A DNA stretch of 64,000 bases from Rhodocyclus tenuis. GTDB taxonomy: Bacteria; Pseudomonadota; Gammaproteobacteria; Burkholderiales; Rhodocyclaceae. Location of the stretch: NCBI RefSeq assembly GCF_014197755.1, contig NZ_JACIGE010000009.1, forward strand, positions 1-64,000, given 5' to 3'. Shown one piece after another: positions 7,930-18,294 of the stretch. Position 1 is the first letter of the stretch, and each line of letters starts with the position of its first letter. The notes beneath the pieces were generated by a model that worked only from the letters and a program-made list of their open reading frames with translations, had not been told where the DNA came from and did no database searches. Both the position numbers and the translations under genes were made by a program.

Positions 7930-8334
7930 CTAGCTGTCCGGAGACAGGCCGCAGGAGTTTTCCAGCACCCGCAAGTCGTTGTCCTGCGCAAAATGAAGAA
8001 CGAAGCGATAGGCCATCGGTTCGAATTCTTCAAGCTGTCCATCGACGAAGACGGCCTTGTAGCCGTCGAGTTCGCCGGGGCCGACATACGGCGAATACTG
8101 AACCCGTTTGCCCGAACCGAAAGCCGACAGTGCGCCACACAGGCGTTCGGCCCAGTCGCTTGGACGGAAGCGCTTGCCGGCCGTCGTCTGGCCGACAATG
8201 ATGAAGGAACGGGAGTGCGCTGCTTCGCTCTCGCTGCTCATCGCGCCGCGCTCAGACGGTGCTGCCGGCGTTGGTGTGACAACACCGGATTGCGGCAATT
8301 CCTGTGCCGCTTGCAAGTTCACAAATTGCTGCAT
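7930..8334 (-). CDS. DUF3579 family protein
   Basis: The protein carries the DUF3579 pattern FIIVGQTTAGKRFRPSDWAE, then YSPYVGP, MAYRFVLHFAQDNDLRVLE. The family is small, mostly betaproteobacterial and of unknown function, often found next to argD as here. The start is uncertain: 8334 (MQQFVNLQ) gives 134 residues, 8376 gives 148 and 8241 gives 103. None has a clear ribosome site, and the conserved region begins after the last of these. Confidence 0.8.
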   Translation of the reverse strand: MQQFVNLQAAQELPQSGVVTPTPAAPSERGAMSSESEAAHSRSFIIVGQTTAGKRFRPSDWAERLCGALSAFGSGKRVQYSPYVGPGELDGYKAVFVDGQLEEFEPMAYRFVLHFAQDNDLRVLENSCGLSPDS

Positions 8335-8370
8335 ATAGTCGAGGCATATGGTTGAAATATAGGTGCTTTC

Positions 8371-8598
8371 ATGCATACCGCACTGAACGCAAAATTCGGT
8401 TTCCGCATCCGTACCCGCAATGGCGCTGTGGTCGACAACCTGACCATTTCCGGCCGCGACGAACCCGAGGCGGAACGCAAGCTCAGACAGATCTATCTCG
8501 GCTGCGAAATTCTCGAAACACGTCGGCTACTCATCCAGGCACCACGCAATGGTCCGCTCACCTACGAAGATGTCGTCGACCTCATTTCGGGTCGCTAG
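8371..8598 (+). CDS. Hypothetical 75-residue protein
   Basis: I do not recognise this protein. It is short and soluble, with a charged segment RDEPEAERKLRQIYLGCEIL in the middle and ends in ISGR. It is transcribed away from the DUF3579 gene, and its last 17 bases overlap the end of the convergent parA-like gene. The codon use resembles its neighbours, so it is probably a real gene. Confidence 0.6.
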   Translation: MHTALNAKFGFRIRTRNGAVVDNLTISGRDEPEAERKLRQIYLGCEILETRRLLIQAPRNGPLTYEDVVDLISGR

Positions 8599-9388
8599 TC
8601 TTCACTCCACCACTCGCCACCTGACTTAGCAGTCCTTGACCAGCAAGTTCATGGCGAAGTTCCGCATAGTCGCGCGCGCCAGTGCTGGCGGCGTTGTGAC
8701 TGAACACATCGCGGTTTTCCGAAGGGCTTTCGGCAACCGCTACATTCTCTGAAATCACCGTTGCGCACACCTCGTCCGGATACAGCGCAAGCAGGCGCTG
8801 GCGCACGTCCTCGCTCATGCGCCGGCGACGGTCGAAGCGGGTGAGCAGATAGCGTCGTTGAATGCGCCGTTTGACCACCGGTTCGAGAATGGCCAGCGTT
8901 TGCGTCATGCGCTCCGCTGCTTGCAAAGAGAGGTAATCGGTCGATACCGGGATGAGCAGCAGGTCGCAGGCGAAGATCGCGTTCAGCGACAGAACGCCGA
9001 TGTACGGGCAGCAATCGATCAGCGTGACGGTGGCGCCGCCGTTCTCGGCGTCGAGGGCGTCAAGCCCGCCGCGCAGCTTGTTGAGGATCGCCGGTCCCTT
9101 GCCGAAGATCGAGTCGACCTTGATCAACTGCTGGTGCGAGGGCACCAGCCGGCCGATGCCGTCCCACGCAACGATCAGATCCTTCAGGGTGCGTGCGTCC
9201 TGATAGAAACCGAACAGGCTGTGCGCCGAATCCTGTGGTGAGGAGCCGTGAATCGCACTCAGGTGGCACTGCGGATCGAGATCGATCAGTAGCGGCGAGC
9301 CGCCGTCGCGCGCGACGGCGGCGGCGAGGTTGAGTGTCGTCGTCGTTTTGCCGACGCCGCCTTTTTGATTGAAAACAGCGATTCGCAT
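8582..9388 (-). CDS. ParA family ATPase
   Basis: A 268-residue P-loop ATPase of the ParA/MinD/Soj group. It has the deviant Walker A motif KGGVGKTTTTLN at the N-terminus, the switch motif LIDLDPQCH near residue 38 and the DCCPYIGVLSLNA segment near 120. There is no ParB-like gene beside it and no helix-turn-helix extension. The role could therefore be positioning of a protein cargo rather than DNA. The start is the ATG at 9388; a TTG two codons upstream is an alternative. Confidence 0.88.
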   Translation of the reverse strand: MRIAVFNQKGGVGKTTTTLNLAAAVARDGGSPLLIDLDPQCHLSAIHGSSPQDSAHSLFGFYQDARTLKDLIVAWDGIGRLVPSHQQLIKVDSIFGKGPAILNKLRGGLDALDAENGGATVTLIDCCPYIGVLSLNAIFACDLLLIPVSTDYLSLQAAERMTQTLAILEPVVKRRIQRRYLLTRFDRRRRMSEDVRQRLLALYPDEVCATVISENVAVAESPSENRDVFSHNAASTGARDYAELRHELAGQGLLSQVASGGVKTSDPK

Positions 9389-9580
9389 AGCCAATTGTAG
9401 CCCGACGCGCTTATGTACAAGGCGCTATTTTTCCCTTAACATTCCTCCCCTTGCAAGGCCGCTAGCAGTGCTGTGCAGCCGTTCGGCGGCGAAGTTGATG
9501 ATGTTTCACGGATAATTTTTTCGATCTCCCGGCGGCGCAAGCCGCCGTTTCAGTTTCAGAGCCTCCAACAGAGGATTCTT

Positions 9581-10765
9581 ATGTCTCACCTGATGAATAC
9601 CTATGCCCGCCTGCCTGTCGCTTTCAGCCACGGTCAAGGCAGCTGGGTGACCGATGTCGGGGGCAAGCGCTACCTCGACGCGCTCTCGGGAATCGCCGTG
9701 TCGACGCTGGGCCACAACCACCCGGCACTGGTTGCGGCCATCGCCACGCAGGCGTCGCGGCTGCTGCACACCTCCAATCTCTATCGCATTCCCGAGCAGG
9801 AAGCCCTCTCCGACCGGCTGGCGGCCTTGTCCGGCATGGACGAGGTGTTCTGCTGCAACTCCGGTTGCGAGGCCAACGAGGCAGCGATCAAGCTGGCGCG
9901 CTTCTACGGCCATCGCCGCGGCATCGACAGCCCCAACATCATCGTCATGGAGCATGCCTTCCACGGGCGCACCATGGCGACCTTGTCGGCGACCGGCAAC
10001 CGCAAGACGCAGGCCGGCTTCGAGCCGCTCGTTTCCGGTTTCGTGCGCGTTCCGTTCAACGATCTGCCGGCGGTGCAGGCCGTTGCCGGCCACAACAGCA
10101 ACGTTGTTGCCGTGATGCTCGAAGTGCTGCAGGGCGAGGGTGGCATCCACCTCGCCGATCCCGACTACCTGCGCGGCCTGCGCGCCCTGTGCGACGAGCG
10201 CGGCTGGCTGCTGATCTGCGACGAAGTGCAGTGCGGCATCGGCCGCACCGGCAAGTGGTTCGGCTATCAGCACGCCGGCATCCTGCCCGACGTGGTGACG
10301 CTGGCCAAGGGTCTTGGTGGTGGTGTGCCGATCGGCGCCTGTCTCGCCAGCGGCCGCGCTGCCGGCCTGTTCGGTCCGGGCAACCACGGTTCCACCTTCG
10401 GCGGCAATCCGCTGGCGTGCAGCGCGGCGCTGACGACGCTGGCCGTCGTCGAACAGGAAGGCCTGATCGAACACGCCGTCGCCATCGGCGAACTTATCCG
10501 TTGTGGCTTGCAGAGCGAGCTCGCGGGCAAGGCCGGCGTCGTTGACGTCCGTGGCCGCGGCCTGATGATCGGTATCGAACTCAGCCGGCCTTGCGGCGAA
10601 CTGGTCAGGCGCGCGCTGGAAGCCGGTCTGCTCATCAACGTCACCGCCGACTCGGTCGTGCGCCTGCTGCCGGCGCTCAACTTCAGCGCTGATGAAGCGC
10701 GCGAACTGGTGCAGCGGCTGTCGGCGCTGATCTCGGCTTTCCTTGCGGAAAAGGCGGCCTCATGA
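9581..10765 (+). CDS. argD: Acetylornithine aminotransferase
   Basis: A class III PLP-dependent aminotransferase of 394 residues that converts N-acetylglutamate semialdehyde to N-acetylornithine in arginine synthesis. Key motifs are NSGCEANEAAIKLAR, HAFHGRT, ICDEVQCGIGRTGKWF and the PLP lysine Lys243 in LAKGLGGG. The ATG at 9581 has an AGAGGA site 6 bases upstream. It overlaps argF by 4 bases (ATGA), so the two are translationally coupled. Confidence 0.94.
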   Translation: MSHLMNTYARLPVAFSHGQGSWVTDVGGKRYLDALSGIAVSTLGHNHPALVAAIATQASRLLHTSNLYRIPEQEALSDRLAALSGMDEVFCCNSGCEANEAAIKLARFYGHRRGIDSPNIIVMEHAFHGRTMATLSATGNRKTQAGFEPLVSGFVRVPFNDLPAVQAVAGHNSNVVAVMLEVLQGEGGIHLADPDYLRGLRALCDERGWLLICDEVQCGIGRTGKWFGYQHAGILPDVVTLAKGLGGGVPIGACLASGRAAGLFGPGNHGSTFGGNPLACSAALTTLAVVEQEGLIEHAVAIGELIRCGLQSELAGKAGVVDVRGRGLMIGIELSRPCGELVRRALEAGLLINVTADSVVRLLPALNFSADEARELVQRLSALISAFLAEKAAS

Positions 10766-11688
10766 GTTCCGCGATTCGGCACTTCCTGCAGTTCAAGGAT
10801 TTTTCACGCGCCGATTTCGACTACCTGTTCGAGCGCACGCTGTGGATCAAGCGCCAGTTCAAGGCTTACCAGCGCTACTGGCCGCTGGCCGACCGTACGC
10901 TGGTGATGATCTTCGAGAAGGCGAGCACGCGCACGCGTCTGTCCTTCGAGGCCGGTATCCAGCAGCTCGGCGGTTCGGCGATCTACCTCAATACGCGCGA
11001 CTCGCAGCTTGGTCGCGGCGAACCGGTCGAGGACGCGGCGCAGGTCATTTCGCGCATGAGCGATCTGGTGATGATCCGCACCTTCGAACAGGACATCATC
11101 GAGCGCTTTGCCGCCAACTCGCGCGTGCCGGTGATCAACGGCCTGACCAACGAGTACCACCCGTGCCAGATCATGGCCGACATCTTCACTTACATCGAGC
11201 ATCGCGGCCCGATCCAGGGCAAGACCGTGGCCTGGATCGGCGACTCGAACAACATGTGCAACACCTGGCTGCAGGCCGCCGAGGTGCTCGACTTCCGCGT
11301 CCGCGTGTCGACGCCGCCCGGCTATGAAGTCGAGCCCGAGCGCGCCGGTCTGGTCGGTACCGCCCACTTCGAGCAGTTCGCCGACCCGATGGAAGCGGCA
11401 CGCGGCGCCGACATCGTCACCACCGACGTGTGGACCTCGATGGGCTTCGAGGCCGAAAACGACGAGCGTCTGAAAGACTTTGCCGACTGGCAGGTCGACG
11501 GCGACATGATGCGCGTCGCCAAGCCCGACTCGATCTTCCTGCACTGCCTGCCGGCACATCGCGGCGAGGAAGTCACCGGCGAGGTAATCGACGGTCCGCA
11601 GAGCCTCGTCTGGGACGAGGCCGAGAATCGTCTGCACGCACAGAAAGCGCTGATGGAGTATCTGCTCCTCGGCCGCATCGAATCCTGA
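10762..11688 (+). CDS. argF: Ornithine carbamoyltransferase
   Basis: A 308-residue enzyme that makes citrulline from ornithine and carbamoyl phosphate. The carbamoyl-phosphate motif STRTR is near residue 54, HPCQ near 134, and the ornithine loop FLHCLPAHRGEEV near 262. It overlaps argD by 4 bases and lies 63 bases before argG. Length is typical for the family. Confidence 0.96.
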   Translation: MSSAIRHFLQFKDFSRADFDYLFERTLWIKRQFKAYQRYWPLADRTLVMIFEKASTRTRLSFEAGIQQLGGSAIYLNTRDSQLGRGEPVEDAAQVISRMSDLVMIRTFEQDIIERFAANSRVPVINGLTNEYHPCQIMADIFTYIEHRGPIQGKTVAWIGDSNNMCNTWLQAAEVLDFRVRVSTPPGYEVEPERAGLVGTAHFEQFADPMEAARGADIVTTDVWTSMGFEAENDERLKDFADWQVDGDMMRVAKPDSIFLHCLPAHRGEEVTGEVIDGPQSLVWDEAENRLHAQKALMEYLLLGRIES

Positions 11689-11751
11689 GACGAAGGCTGC
11701 GGCGAACGAAAGCCGGCGGTCAGCGTCCATCCAGCAAGCGGAGAAAAACCA

Positions 11752-12981
<1,230 letters not shown>

Positions 12982-13002
12982 GCGGGGCGAGCGCGCCGCG
13001 CC

Positions 13003-13212
13003 ATGTTCGGGCTGAGCGAGGAGCAGATCGCCGATTTCGGCATGACCTTCGGCATCGGCGCCTTCATGCTGTTCATGCTGTTCATCATCGGTGAACTGGC
13101 GTGGAAGGCGAAGGCGGGCAAGGCCGGAACGGTCATCCTGTTCTTCGTTCTCGCCTTCGGCATGCTCGGCTTCGTCGCCAAGGCCATCATCCAGAAAGTC
13201 TGGGGGATGTGA
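13003..13212 (+). CDS. DUF2788 family membrane protein
   Basis: A 69-residue protein with two predicted membrane helices (about residues 15-32 and 43-62) joined by a basic loop (WKAKAGKAG). The N-terminal MFGLSEEQIADFGMTFGIG is characteristic of DUF2788. The function is unknown. It begins 21 bases after argG and may be read from the same transcript. Confidence 0.82.
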   Translation: MFGLSEEQIADFGMTFGIGAFMLFMLFIIGELAWKAKAGKAGTVILFFVLAFGMLGFVAKAIIQKVWGM

Positions 13213-13288
13213 GCCGCATCCCCGGCACCATCCCGGCCTGATTCTGGTTTACGTCGGACCCCCGGCGTGGTTTTTCACGGAGGTCGCC

Positions 13289-13723
13289 ATGGACATGGAT
13301 AACCCTGCCAGCGTCATCAGCGTCGCGCACGTCATCCAGACGGCGGTGGCGCCGGTGTTCCTGCTTACCGGCATCGGCGCGATTCTCGGCGTGCTGGTCA
13401 ATCGCCTCGGTCGCATCGTCGACAGGCGACGCAAACTTGCCGAATTCACGGCCGAGATGCGCCTGCTGCATGCCGAAGAGCTGCGCATGCTGTGGCGGCG
13501 TACGCGCTGGATTCATCGCTCGATCACCCTGTGCACACTCTCGGCCTTGCTGGTTTGCCTGGTGATCGTTGCGCTCTTCGTTGGCGCCGAACTGCGCATC
13601 GATCCGGGCGAGATTGTCGCCGCACTGTTCATCGCCGCGATGCTCGGACTGATCGGCGGCCTGTTCTGTTTTCTGCGCGAGATAGCGCTGGCAACCAGTC
13701 GCTTCCAGGCGAGCGAGAGCTGA
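13289..13723 (+). CDS. DUF2721 family membrane protein
   Basis: A 144-residue protein with three predicted membrane helices. The conserved stretch [20 protein letters not shown] near residues 22-41 is followed by a charged region with RRRKLAE and then a helix pair (about 80-103 and 112-132). This fits DUF2721, of unknown function. The ATG at 13289 follows a GGAGG site; an in-frame ATG two codons later is also possible. Confidence 0.8.
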   Translation: MDMDNPASVISVAHVIQTAVAPVFLLTGIGAILGVLVNRLGRIVDRRRKLAEFTAEMRLLHAEELRMLWRRTRWIHRSITLCTLSALLVCLVIVALFVGAELRIDPGEIVAALFIAAMLGLIGGLFCFLREIALATSRFQASES

Positions 13724-13880
13724 GCGGCACCGTCGCGCTCGCCGGAAACGACGAAAAAATGGGAAAATTCGCGCCTCGTACCCGCTTGAGTTTCCGGGGC
13801 GGGCTCCGGCGAGGCGGTTCCCGCGCATAGATTTCCGGTCCTCGCAGGACCGGCTCATTCATCGACTTTCAGGAAAAGAC

Positions 13881-14201
13881 ATGTCCGCATCCCCGCAATT
13901 CGACCAGGTCAGCGTCGTCAAGGCCGCCAACGTCTACTTCGACGGCAAGTGCGTCAGCCACACGGTGATTCTCGCCGACGGCACACGCAAGAGCGTCGGC
14001 GTCATCCTGCCGTCCTCGCTCACCTTCAATACCGGCGTGCCGGAAATCATGGAATGCGTCGCTGGCTCGGCGCGCGTGCGCATCGCCGGCGAGCGCGAGT
14101 GGAAAACCTACGCCGCCGGCGAATCCTTCACCGCGCCGGGAAACTCGTCCTTCGACATCGCCTGCGACGAGCCCTATCACTACGTCTGCCACTTCGGCTG
14201 A
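13881..14201 (+). CDS. ppnP: Pyrimidine/purine nucleoside phosphorylase PpnP
   Basis: A 106-residue single-domain cupin. Family members cleave several nucleosides with phosphate to give a base and ribose 1-phosphate. Conserved features are [13 protein letters not shown] near residue 17, [13 protein letters not shown] near 32 and the C-terminal [15 protein letters not shown] followed by YHYVCHFG. It lies 12 bases before yajQ. Confidence 0.93.
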   Translation: MSASPQFDQVSVVKAANVYFDGKCVSHTVILADGTRKSVGVILPSSLTFNTGVPEIMECVAGSARVRIAGEREWKTYAAGESFTAPGNSSFDIACDEPYHYVCHFG

Positions 14202-14213
14202 GCGGAGCCTGCA

Positions 14214-14708
14214 ATGCCATCCTTCGATTTTTCGTCCGAACTGGACATGGTGGCGCTGAAGAACGCCATCGACGCGACCGGCAAGAAGATCATCGGCCGC
14301 CACGATTTCAAGGGGACCAGCGCCAAGGTCGAGCTCAACGAAAAGGACAAGGTCGTCACCCTGTTCGCCGACTCCGACTTCCAGCTCAACCAGATCAAGG
14401 TCATCCTCTTTCCCGAGATGGAAAAGAAGGAAGCCGACTGCACCAAGCGCCTCGATGCGCAGACGATGCAGAAGGTGTCGGGCGACAAGGTCAAGCAGGA
14501 GCTGAAGATCAAGAGCGGCATCGACAGCGAGCTCGCCAAGAAGATCGTCAAGCTGCTCAAGGATTCCAAGCTCAAGGTGCAGGCGGCGATCCAGGGCGAG
14601 GAAGTGCGCGTCACCGGCGCCAAACGCGATGTGCTGCAGGAAGCGATCGCGCTGATCAAGAAGTCGATCACCGATTTCCCGATCCGCTCCGGCAACTTCC
14701 GCGACTGA
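14214..14708 (+). CDS. yajQ: YajQ family nucleotide-binding protein
   Basis: A 164-residue protein with the full YajQ signature: MPSFDFSSELDM at the start, RHDFKGTSA near residue 29, and VTGAKRDVLQEAI before the terminal DFPIRSGNFRD. Members bind nucleic acids or cyclic di-GMP; which applies here cannot be told. A hairpin terminator follows about 60 bases downstream. Confidence 0.95.
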   Translation: MPSFDFSSELDMVALKNAIDATGKKIIGRHDFKGTSAKVELNEKDKVVTLFADSDFQLNQIKVILFPEMEKKEADCTKRLDAQTMQKVSGDKVKQELKIKSGIDSELAKKIVKLLKDSKLKVQAAIQGEEVRVTGAKRDVLQEAIALIKKSITDFPIRSGNFRD

Positions 14709-14770
14709 GCGCTGCGCGACGTTCCCTGGCGCGTTTTTTTGCCCGTTTTCTTCGCGCGATTCGTCAGGCT

Positions 14771-14814
14771 GTCAGGGCCGCTCCGGCAGACGCCGCGGCG
14801 GCCCTGACTGTTTT
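14771..14814 (+). terminator. Intrinsic terminator after yajQ
   Basis: Perfect 11-base arms GTCAGGGCCGC (14771-14781) and GCGGCCCTGAC (14798-14808) form a GC-rich hairpin followed by TGTTTTCT. It ends the ppnP-yajQ transcript and may also stop the convergent amidotransferase message. Confidence 0.8.
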
Positions 14815-15561
14815 CTAGTCGCGGACCAGACCCCTCAGCCACTGCCCGTAGAGGCGGTCGGCAAGCCGGCGCATGGCGGCGAGCCGCGCCGGTGTTGCTG
14901 CCTGCATCACCGCCGGCGTCTGCACGCTGGCCGGCAGGTTTTCGCCGAGACCGGCGACTTCCTCGGGCCAGCTTTCGCACCAGCGCTCGATCATCGCCTC
15001 GGTCATCTCGACATGGCACTGCATGCCGAGGTGCGGGCCGAGCGCGAACATCTGGTTGGCGCATTCGGCATTGCTGAACAGACGTTCGCTGCCCGGCGGC
15101 AGGCTGAAGGTTTCGCCGTGCCACTGGAAGACGACGGCCTTGCCGTCGCGGTCGATCACCGCGTCGTCGCCAGCGCGCGGGCCAAGCCAGCGCGCCGCCG
15201 TATCATTCTCCTCGGCCTGCACCGTCGACCAGCCGATTTCCTTGACCGGATTGCGTGTCACCGTGCCGCCGAGCGCACGGCTGATCAGCTGGCCGCCGAG
15301 ACAGTGGCCGAGCACCGGCACGCCGCGTGCGACGGCGTCGCGGATCAGTGCGCATTCGGCCTCGATCCACGGCAGCGGGTCGTTCACGCTCATCGGTCCG
15401 CCCATGAAAACGATGCCTGCGTAATCGGCGGCGCTGGCCGGTATCGGCTCGTTGCGGTCGATGGCGACCAGCGTCCAGCGAATCCGGTGTGCTTCGAGGA
15501 ATGTGGCAAAATAGCCCGGACCTTCCGTGGCCAAGTGACGAAAAATGACGACTGGCTTCAT
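14815..15561 (-). CDS. Class I glutamine amidotransferase-like protein
   Basis: A 248-residue stand-alone GATase domain of the GMP-synthase-like type. The catalytic Cys is in VLGHCLGGQLISRALGG, and a His-containing segment (GMQCHVEMT) supplies the rest of the triad. Such proteins release ammonia from glutamine or gamma-glutamyl compounds; the substrate is unknown. The start at 15561 (MKPVVIFRHL) fits the family. The gene is divergent from the protease gene, whose most likely start lies 25 bases away. Confidence 0.85.
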   Translation of the reverse strand: MKPVVIFRHLATEGPGYFATFLEAHRIRWTLVAIDRNEPIPASAADYAGIVFMGGPMSVNDPLPWIEAECALIRDAVARGVPVLGHCLGGQLISRALGGTVTRNPVKEIGWSTVQAEENDTAARWLGPRAGDDAVIDRDGKAVVFQWHGETFSLPPGSERLFSNAECANQMFALGPHLGMQCHVEMTEAMIERWCESWPEEVAGLGENLPASVQTPAVMQAATPARLAAMRRLADRLYGQWLRGLVRD

Positions 15562-15586
15562 GATCGACGCGCTTTGCCCGCTGGCG

Positions 15587-16243
15587 ATGAAAGCCGCCGA
15601 TTCTACGCGCGCCGCATTGACCTGTGTATGTCTGCTCGCCGGCATGGCCAGTACACCGGTGCTCGCCGCCGATGTCGGTCTGGCCGGAGTTTTTCCCGGC
15701 AAGGCCTTGCTGACGATCAACGGCGGTGCGCCGCGTACCGTTGCCTTCGGCAGCACGACCGCCGAGGGCGTGCGTGTGCTCGTCGTTGATGGCGAGTCGG
15801 CGACGCTCGAAGTCGACGGGCGGCGGCGCGCCTTGCGCGTCGGTCAGAACGTCGCCGCGCAGCGCGCCACGGAAGGCGAGAAAGCGGTGCTGAGCGCCGA
15901 TGGCCAGGGCCATTTTCTGACCACTGGACTGATCAACGGCCGCAGCATGCGCTTTCTTGTCGATACCGGCGCCTCCGTGGTATCACTCGGCGCCGGCGAT
16001 GCCGCCCGGCTCGGCATCGACGCGCGCAACGGACAGCCGGGATTTGCCAATACCGCCAACGGGCAGACGCCGGTGCGCCGCGTCAGCCTCGACAGCGTCC
16101 GTGTCGGCGAGATCACGCTCTACAACGTCGACGCCATCGTGCATGAGCACGATCTGCCTTTTGGCCTGCTCGGCATGAGTTTTCTCAACCGCATGGAAAT
16201 GCAGCGCGAAGGCTCGACGCTGACCCTTAAAAAACGTTTCTAG
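15587..16243 (+). CDS. Retropepsin-like aspartic protease (TIGR02281 type)
   Basis: A 218-residue secreted or membrane-anchored protein. After an N-terminal signal-like segment (residues 1-25, ending in PVLA) comes a variable domain and then a clan AA protease domain with the catalytic FLVDTGASVVSLG motif and the flap-end segment FGLLGMSFLNR. I chose the start at 15587 because it gives a clean signal peptide; in-frame starts at 15545 and 15560 would overlap the divergent gene. Confidence 0.85.
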   Translation: MKAADSTRAALTCVCLLAGMASTPVLAADVGLAGVFPGKALLTINGGAPRTVAFGSTTAEGVRVLVVDGESATLEVDGRRRALRVGQNVAAQRATEGEKAVLSADGQGHFLTTGLINGRSMRFLVDTGASVVSLGAGDAARLGIDARNGQPGFANTANGQTPVRRVSLDSVRVGEITLYNVDAIVHEHDLPFGLLGMSFLNRMEMQREGSTLTLKKRF

Positions 16244-16253
16244 GAGACACACC

Positions 16254-16520
16254 ATGCCCCATCGCGACCACGAAATCGCCCTGTTGCGCCGCGAACTTGA
16301 ACTGCTCATGGGCGAACGCCAGACCTTGCTGCAAGTTGTCGGCGCCGCCGCGGCACTGATCGCCGGACTCGACAGCAAGCATCTGCCTCTCGCTTCCGTC
16401 GAGGCCGCCGATCTGGCGGCGACGACGATCAACGCCTTGTCCGAAGAAACCCTGCACGACGCGCTGGCCGCCGTTCATGCCGAGATCGCCGGCAACGAGG
16501 AAAACAGCGCACGCGCCTGA
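16254..16520 (+). CDS. Hypothetical helical protein
   Basis: This 88-residue protein is not recognised. It is predicted almost entirely helical, with a charged N-terminal coiled-coil-like stretch (EIALLRRELELLMGERQTLL) and an Ala-rich middle. It starts 10 bases after the protease gene behind a GGAG site. It ends 17 bases before the Nudix gene, so it is likely part of a three-gene operon. Confidence 0.65.
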   Translation: MPHRDHEIALLRRELELLMGERQTLLQVVGAAAALIAGLDSKHLPLASVEAADLAATTINALSEETLHDALAAVHAEIAGNEENSARA

Positions 16521-16537
16521 GCGGCGAGCGACCTGAC

Positions 16538-17206
16538 ATGTTTGCCGATATCGGCACCGACGAACTGCGGCGGCGTCTTGCCGCCATCCTGCAGCCGGCC
16601 GGCGGTGAGCTGATCGGCGATGACGTAGCCGGCAGCGCCCACCTCGCCGGCGCAGCGGTGCGTGCTGGCGGCGCGGCGATTGCGGCCTCGGTGCTGGTGC
16701 CGATTGTGTTGCGCCAGCCGGCGCCGACGCTGCTGCTGACGCGGCGCAGCGAGCATCTGCGCGATCATCCGGGGCAGATCAGCTTTCCCGGTGGCCGCGT
16801 CGAGCCGCGCGATACGAGTCCTGCGCATACCGCGCTGCGCGAAGCCGCCGAGGAGATCGGCCTCGATGCCGCGCATGTCGAGGTGCTCGGTTTCCTGCCT
16901 GACTATCTGACTGTCACCGGTTTTCGCATCACGCCGGTGGTGGCCTTGCTGACGCCGCCTTTCAAACTGGCGGCCGATGCTTTCGAGGTCGCCGAAATCT
17001 TCGAGGTGCCGCTTGGCTTCGTGCTCGATCCGAACAACCATCAGCGCCATGCCTACACGTTGCGCGGCCGTTCCGGGCACTACCGCGCGATTCCCTGGGG
17101 CGACTACAACATCTGGGGCGCCACGGCGGGAATGATCTGCGATCTTTCGACGCGTCTTGCTGATGCGCCTGTCAAAGCGGCGGCGCATGCTGCCGGCAAG
17201 CCGTAG
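16538..17206 (+). CDS. Nudix hydrolase, CoA pyrophosphatase-like
   Basis: A 222-residue Nudix protein. The UPF0035-like region LLTRRSEHLRDHPGQISFPG precedes the Nudix box (GGRVEPRDTSPAHTALREAA, continuing EEIG), as in CoA pyrophosphatases of the NudL/YeaB type, which cleave CoA to 4'-phosphopantetheine and 3',5'-ADP. The N-terminal 40 residues are an extra helical segment. A divergent substrate is possible. Confidence 0.86.
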   Translation: MFADIGTDELRRRLAAILQPAGGELIGDDVAGSAHLAGAAVRAGGAAIAASVLVPIVLRQPAPTLLLTRRSEHLRDHPGQISFPGGRVEPRDTSPAHTALREAAEEIGLDAAHVEVLGFLPDYLTVTGFRITPVVALLTPPFKLAADAFEVAEIFEVPLGFVLDPNNHQRHAYTLRGRSGHYRAIPWGDYNIWGATAGMICDLSTRLADAPVKAAAHAAGKP

Positions 17207-17307
17207 CGGCGCCTCGGCTTTGCGGCGATCACGGCTGCCTGTGTTATCGTCAGTCCTTCAATCGACCGGGGTAAGGCCTTCGCGGCCGCGCCAATTCTGA
17301 TATCGGG

Positions 17308-18270
17308 ATGAGTCTGCTTTCTCTTGTCGTCGCCCTGCTGCTCGAGCAGTTGCGCCCCTTGCCCTACCGGCGTTTCGTCCGCGAACCGCTGCAGGCACTG
17401 GCCGATTTCCTTGAGGCGCGTCTCAATGGCGGCGCGCGCCAGCACGGCACGCTGGCCTGGTTGCTTGCCGTGCTCGTGCCGGCGCTGTTGGCCGGTCTGG
17501 TTTTCTACGCACTGCATGCGCTTTCGCCGCTTCTCGCCTGGTTGTGGAATGTCGGCGTTCTTTACCTGACGCTGGGTTTCCGCCAGTTCAGCCACTATTT
17601 CACCGACATCCAGCTGGCGCTGCGCATGGGCGATCTGCCGCACGCTCGGCAACTGCTTGGCGAATGGCGCGGCAGCCCGGCCGACGACTGCAAAGCGGAC
17701 GTAAACGCGGACGAAAATTCGCATGAAATCGCGCGCGCGGCGATCAGCATGGCGCTGGTCGCTTCGCACCGGCATGTTTTCGGCGTGCTCGTCTGCTTCG
17801 TCCTGCTGCCCGGGCCGAGCGGTGCGGTGCTTTACCGCATCGCGGATTTCCTCGCCGATTACTGGGGGCGGTCGCTCGGCCGACACGACGGCGCAAGCCT
17901 CGGCGCCTTTGGCGCTTTCGCGGCGCGCGCCTTCGCCGTCATCAACTGGCTGCCGGTGCGTGCCACGGCAGCCGGGTTTGCCATCGTCGGCAATTTCGAG
18001 GATGCGGTCTATTGCTGGCGCACGCAGGCCGACAAGGAGAGCGACGCCGGCATCGGCATCGTTCTCGCCAGCGGTGCCGGCGCGCTCGGCGTTCGCCTGG
18101 TGCCGTCGGCAGCGCCGAACGAAGTGGCTGAAGACATCGTTGAAGTCGGTGCCGGAGAAGACGCCGACGCCGATCACATGCAAAGCGCCGTCGGGCTGGT
18201 CTGGCGGGCGCTGCTGCTCAGCTTGCTGTTACTGCTGTTGCTGGGGTTCGCCGGTCTTGCCGGCGCTTGA
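17308..18270 (+). CDS. CobD/CbiB-family integral membrane protein
   Basis: A 320-residue protein with about five membrane segments (notably residues 49-90, 150-175 and 298-319). It resembles the CobD/CbiB group annotated in many betaproteobacteria (LLLEQLRPLP, LGFRQFSHYF). True CobD makes adenosylcobinamide, but no cobalamin genes lie nearby. A role like that of AmpE, which is distantly related, is equally possible. The thiolase gene follows after 24 bases. Confidence 0.7.
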   Translation: MSLLSLVVALLLEQLRPLPYRRFVREPLQALADFLEARLNGGARQHGTLAWLLAVLVPALLAGLVFYALHALSPLLAWLWNVGVLYLTLGFRQFSHYFTDIQLALRMGDLPHARQLLGEWRGSPADDCKADVNADENSHEIARAAISMALVASHRHVFGVLVCFVLLPGPSGAVLYRIADFLADYWGRSLGRHDGASLGAFGAFAARAFAVINWLPVRATAAGFAIVGNFEDAVYCWRTQADKESDAGIGIVLASGAGALGVRLVPSAAPNEVAEDIVEVGAGEDADADHMQSAVGLVWRALLLSLLLLLLLGFAGLAGA

Positions 18271-18294
18271 TTTTCACTTGCCAAGGAGTTGTTG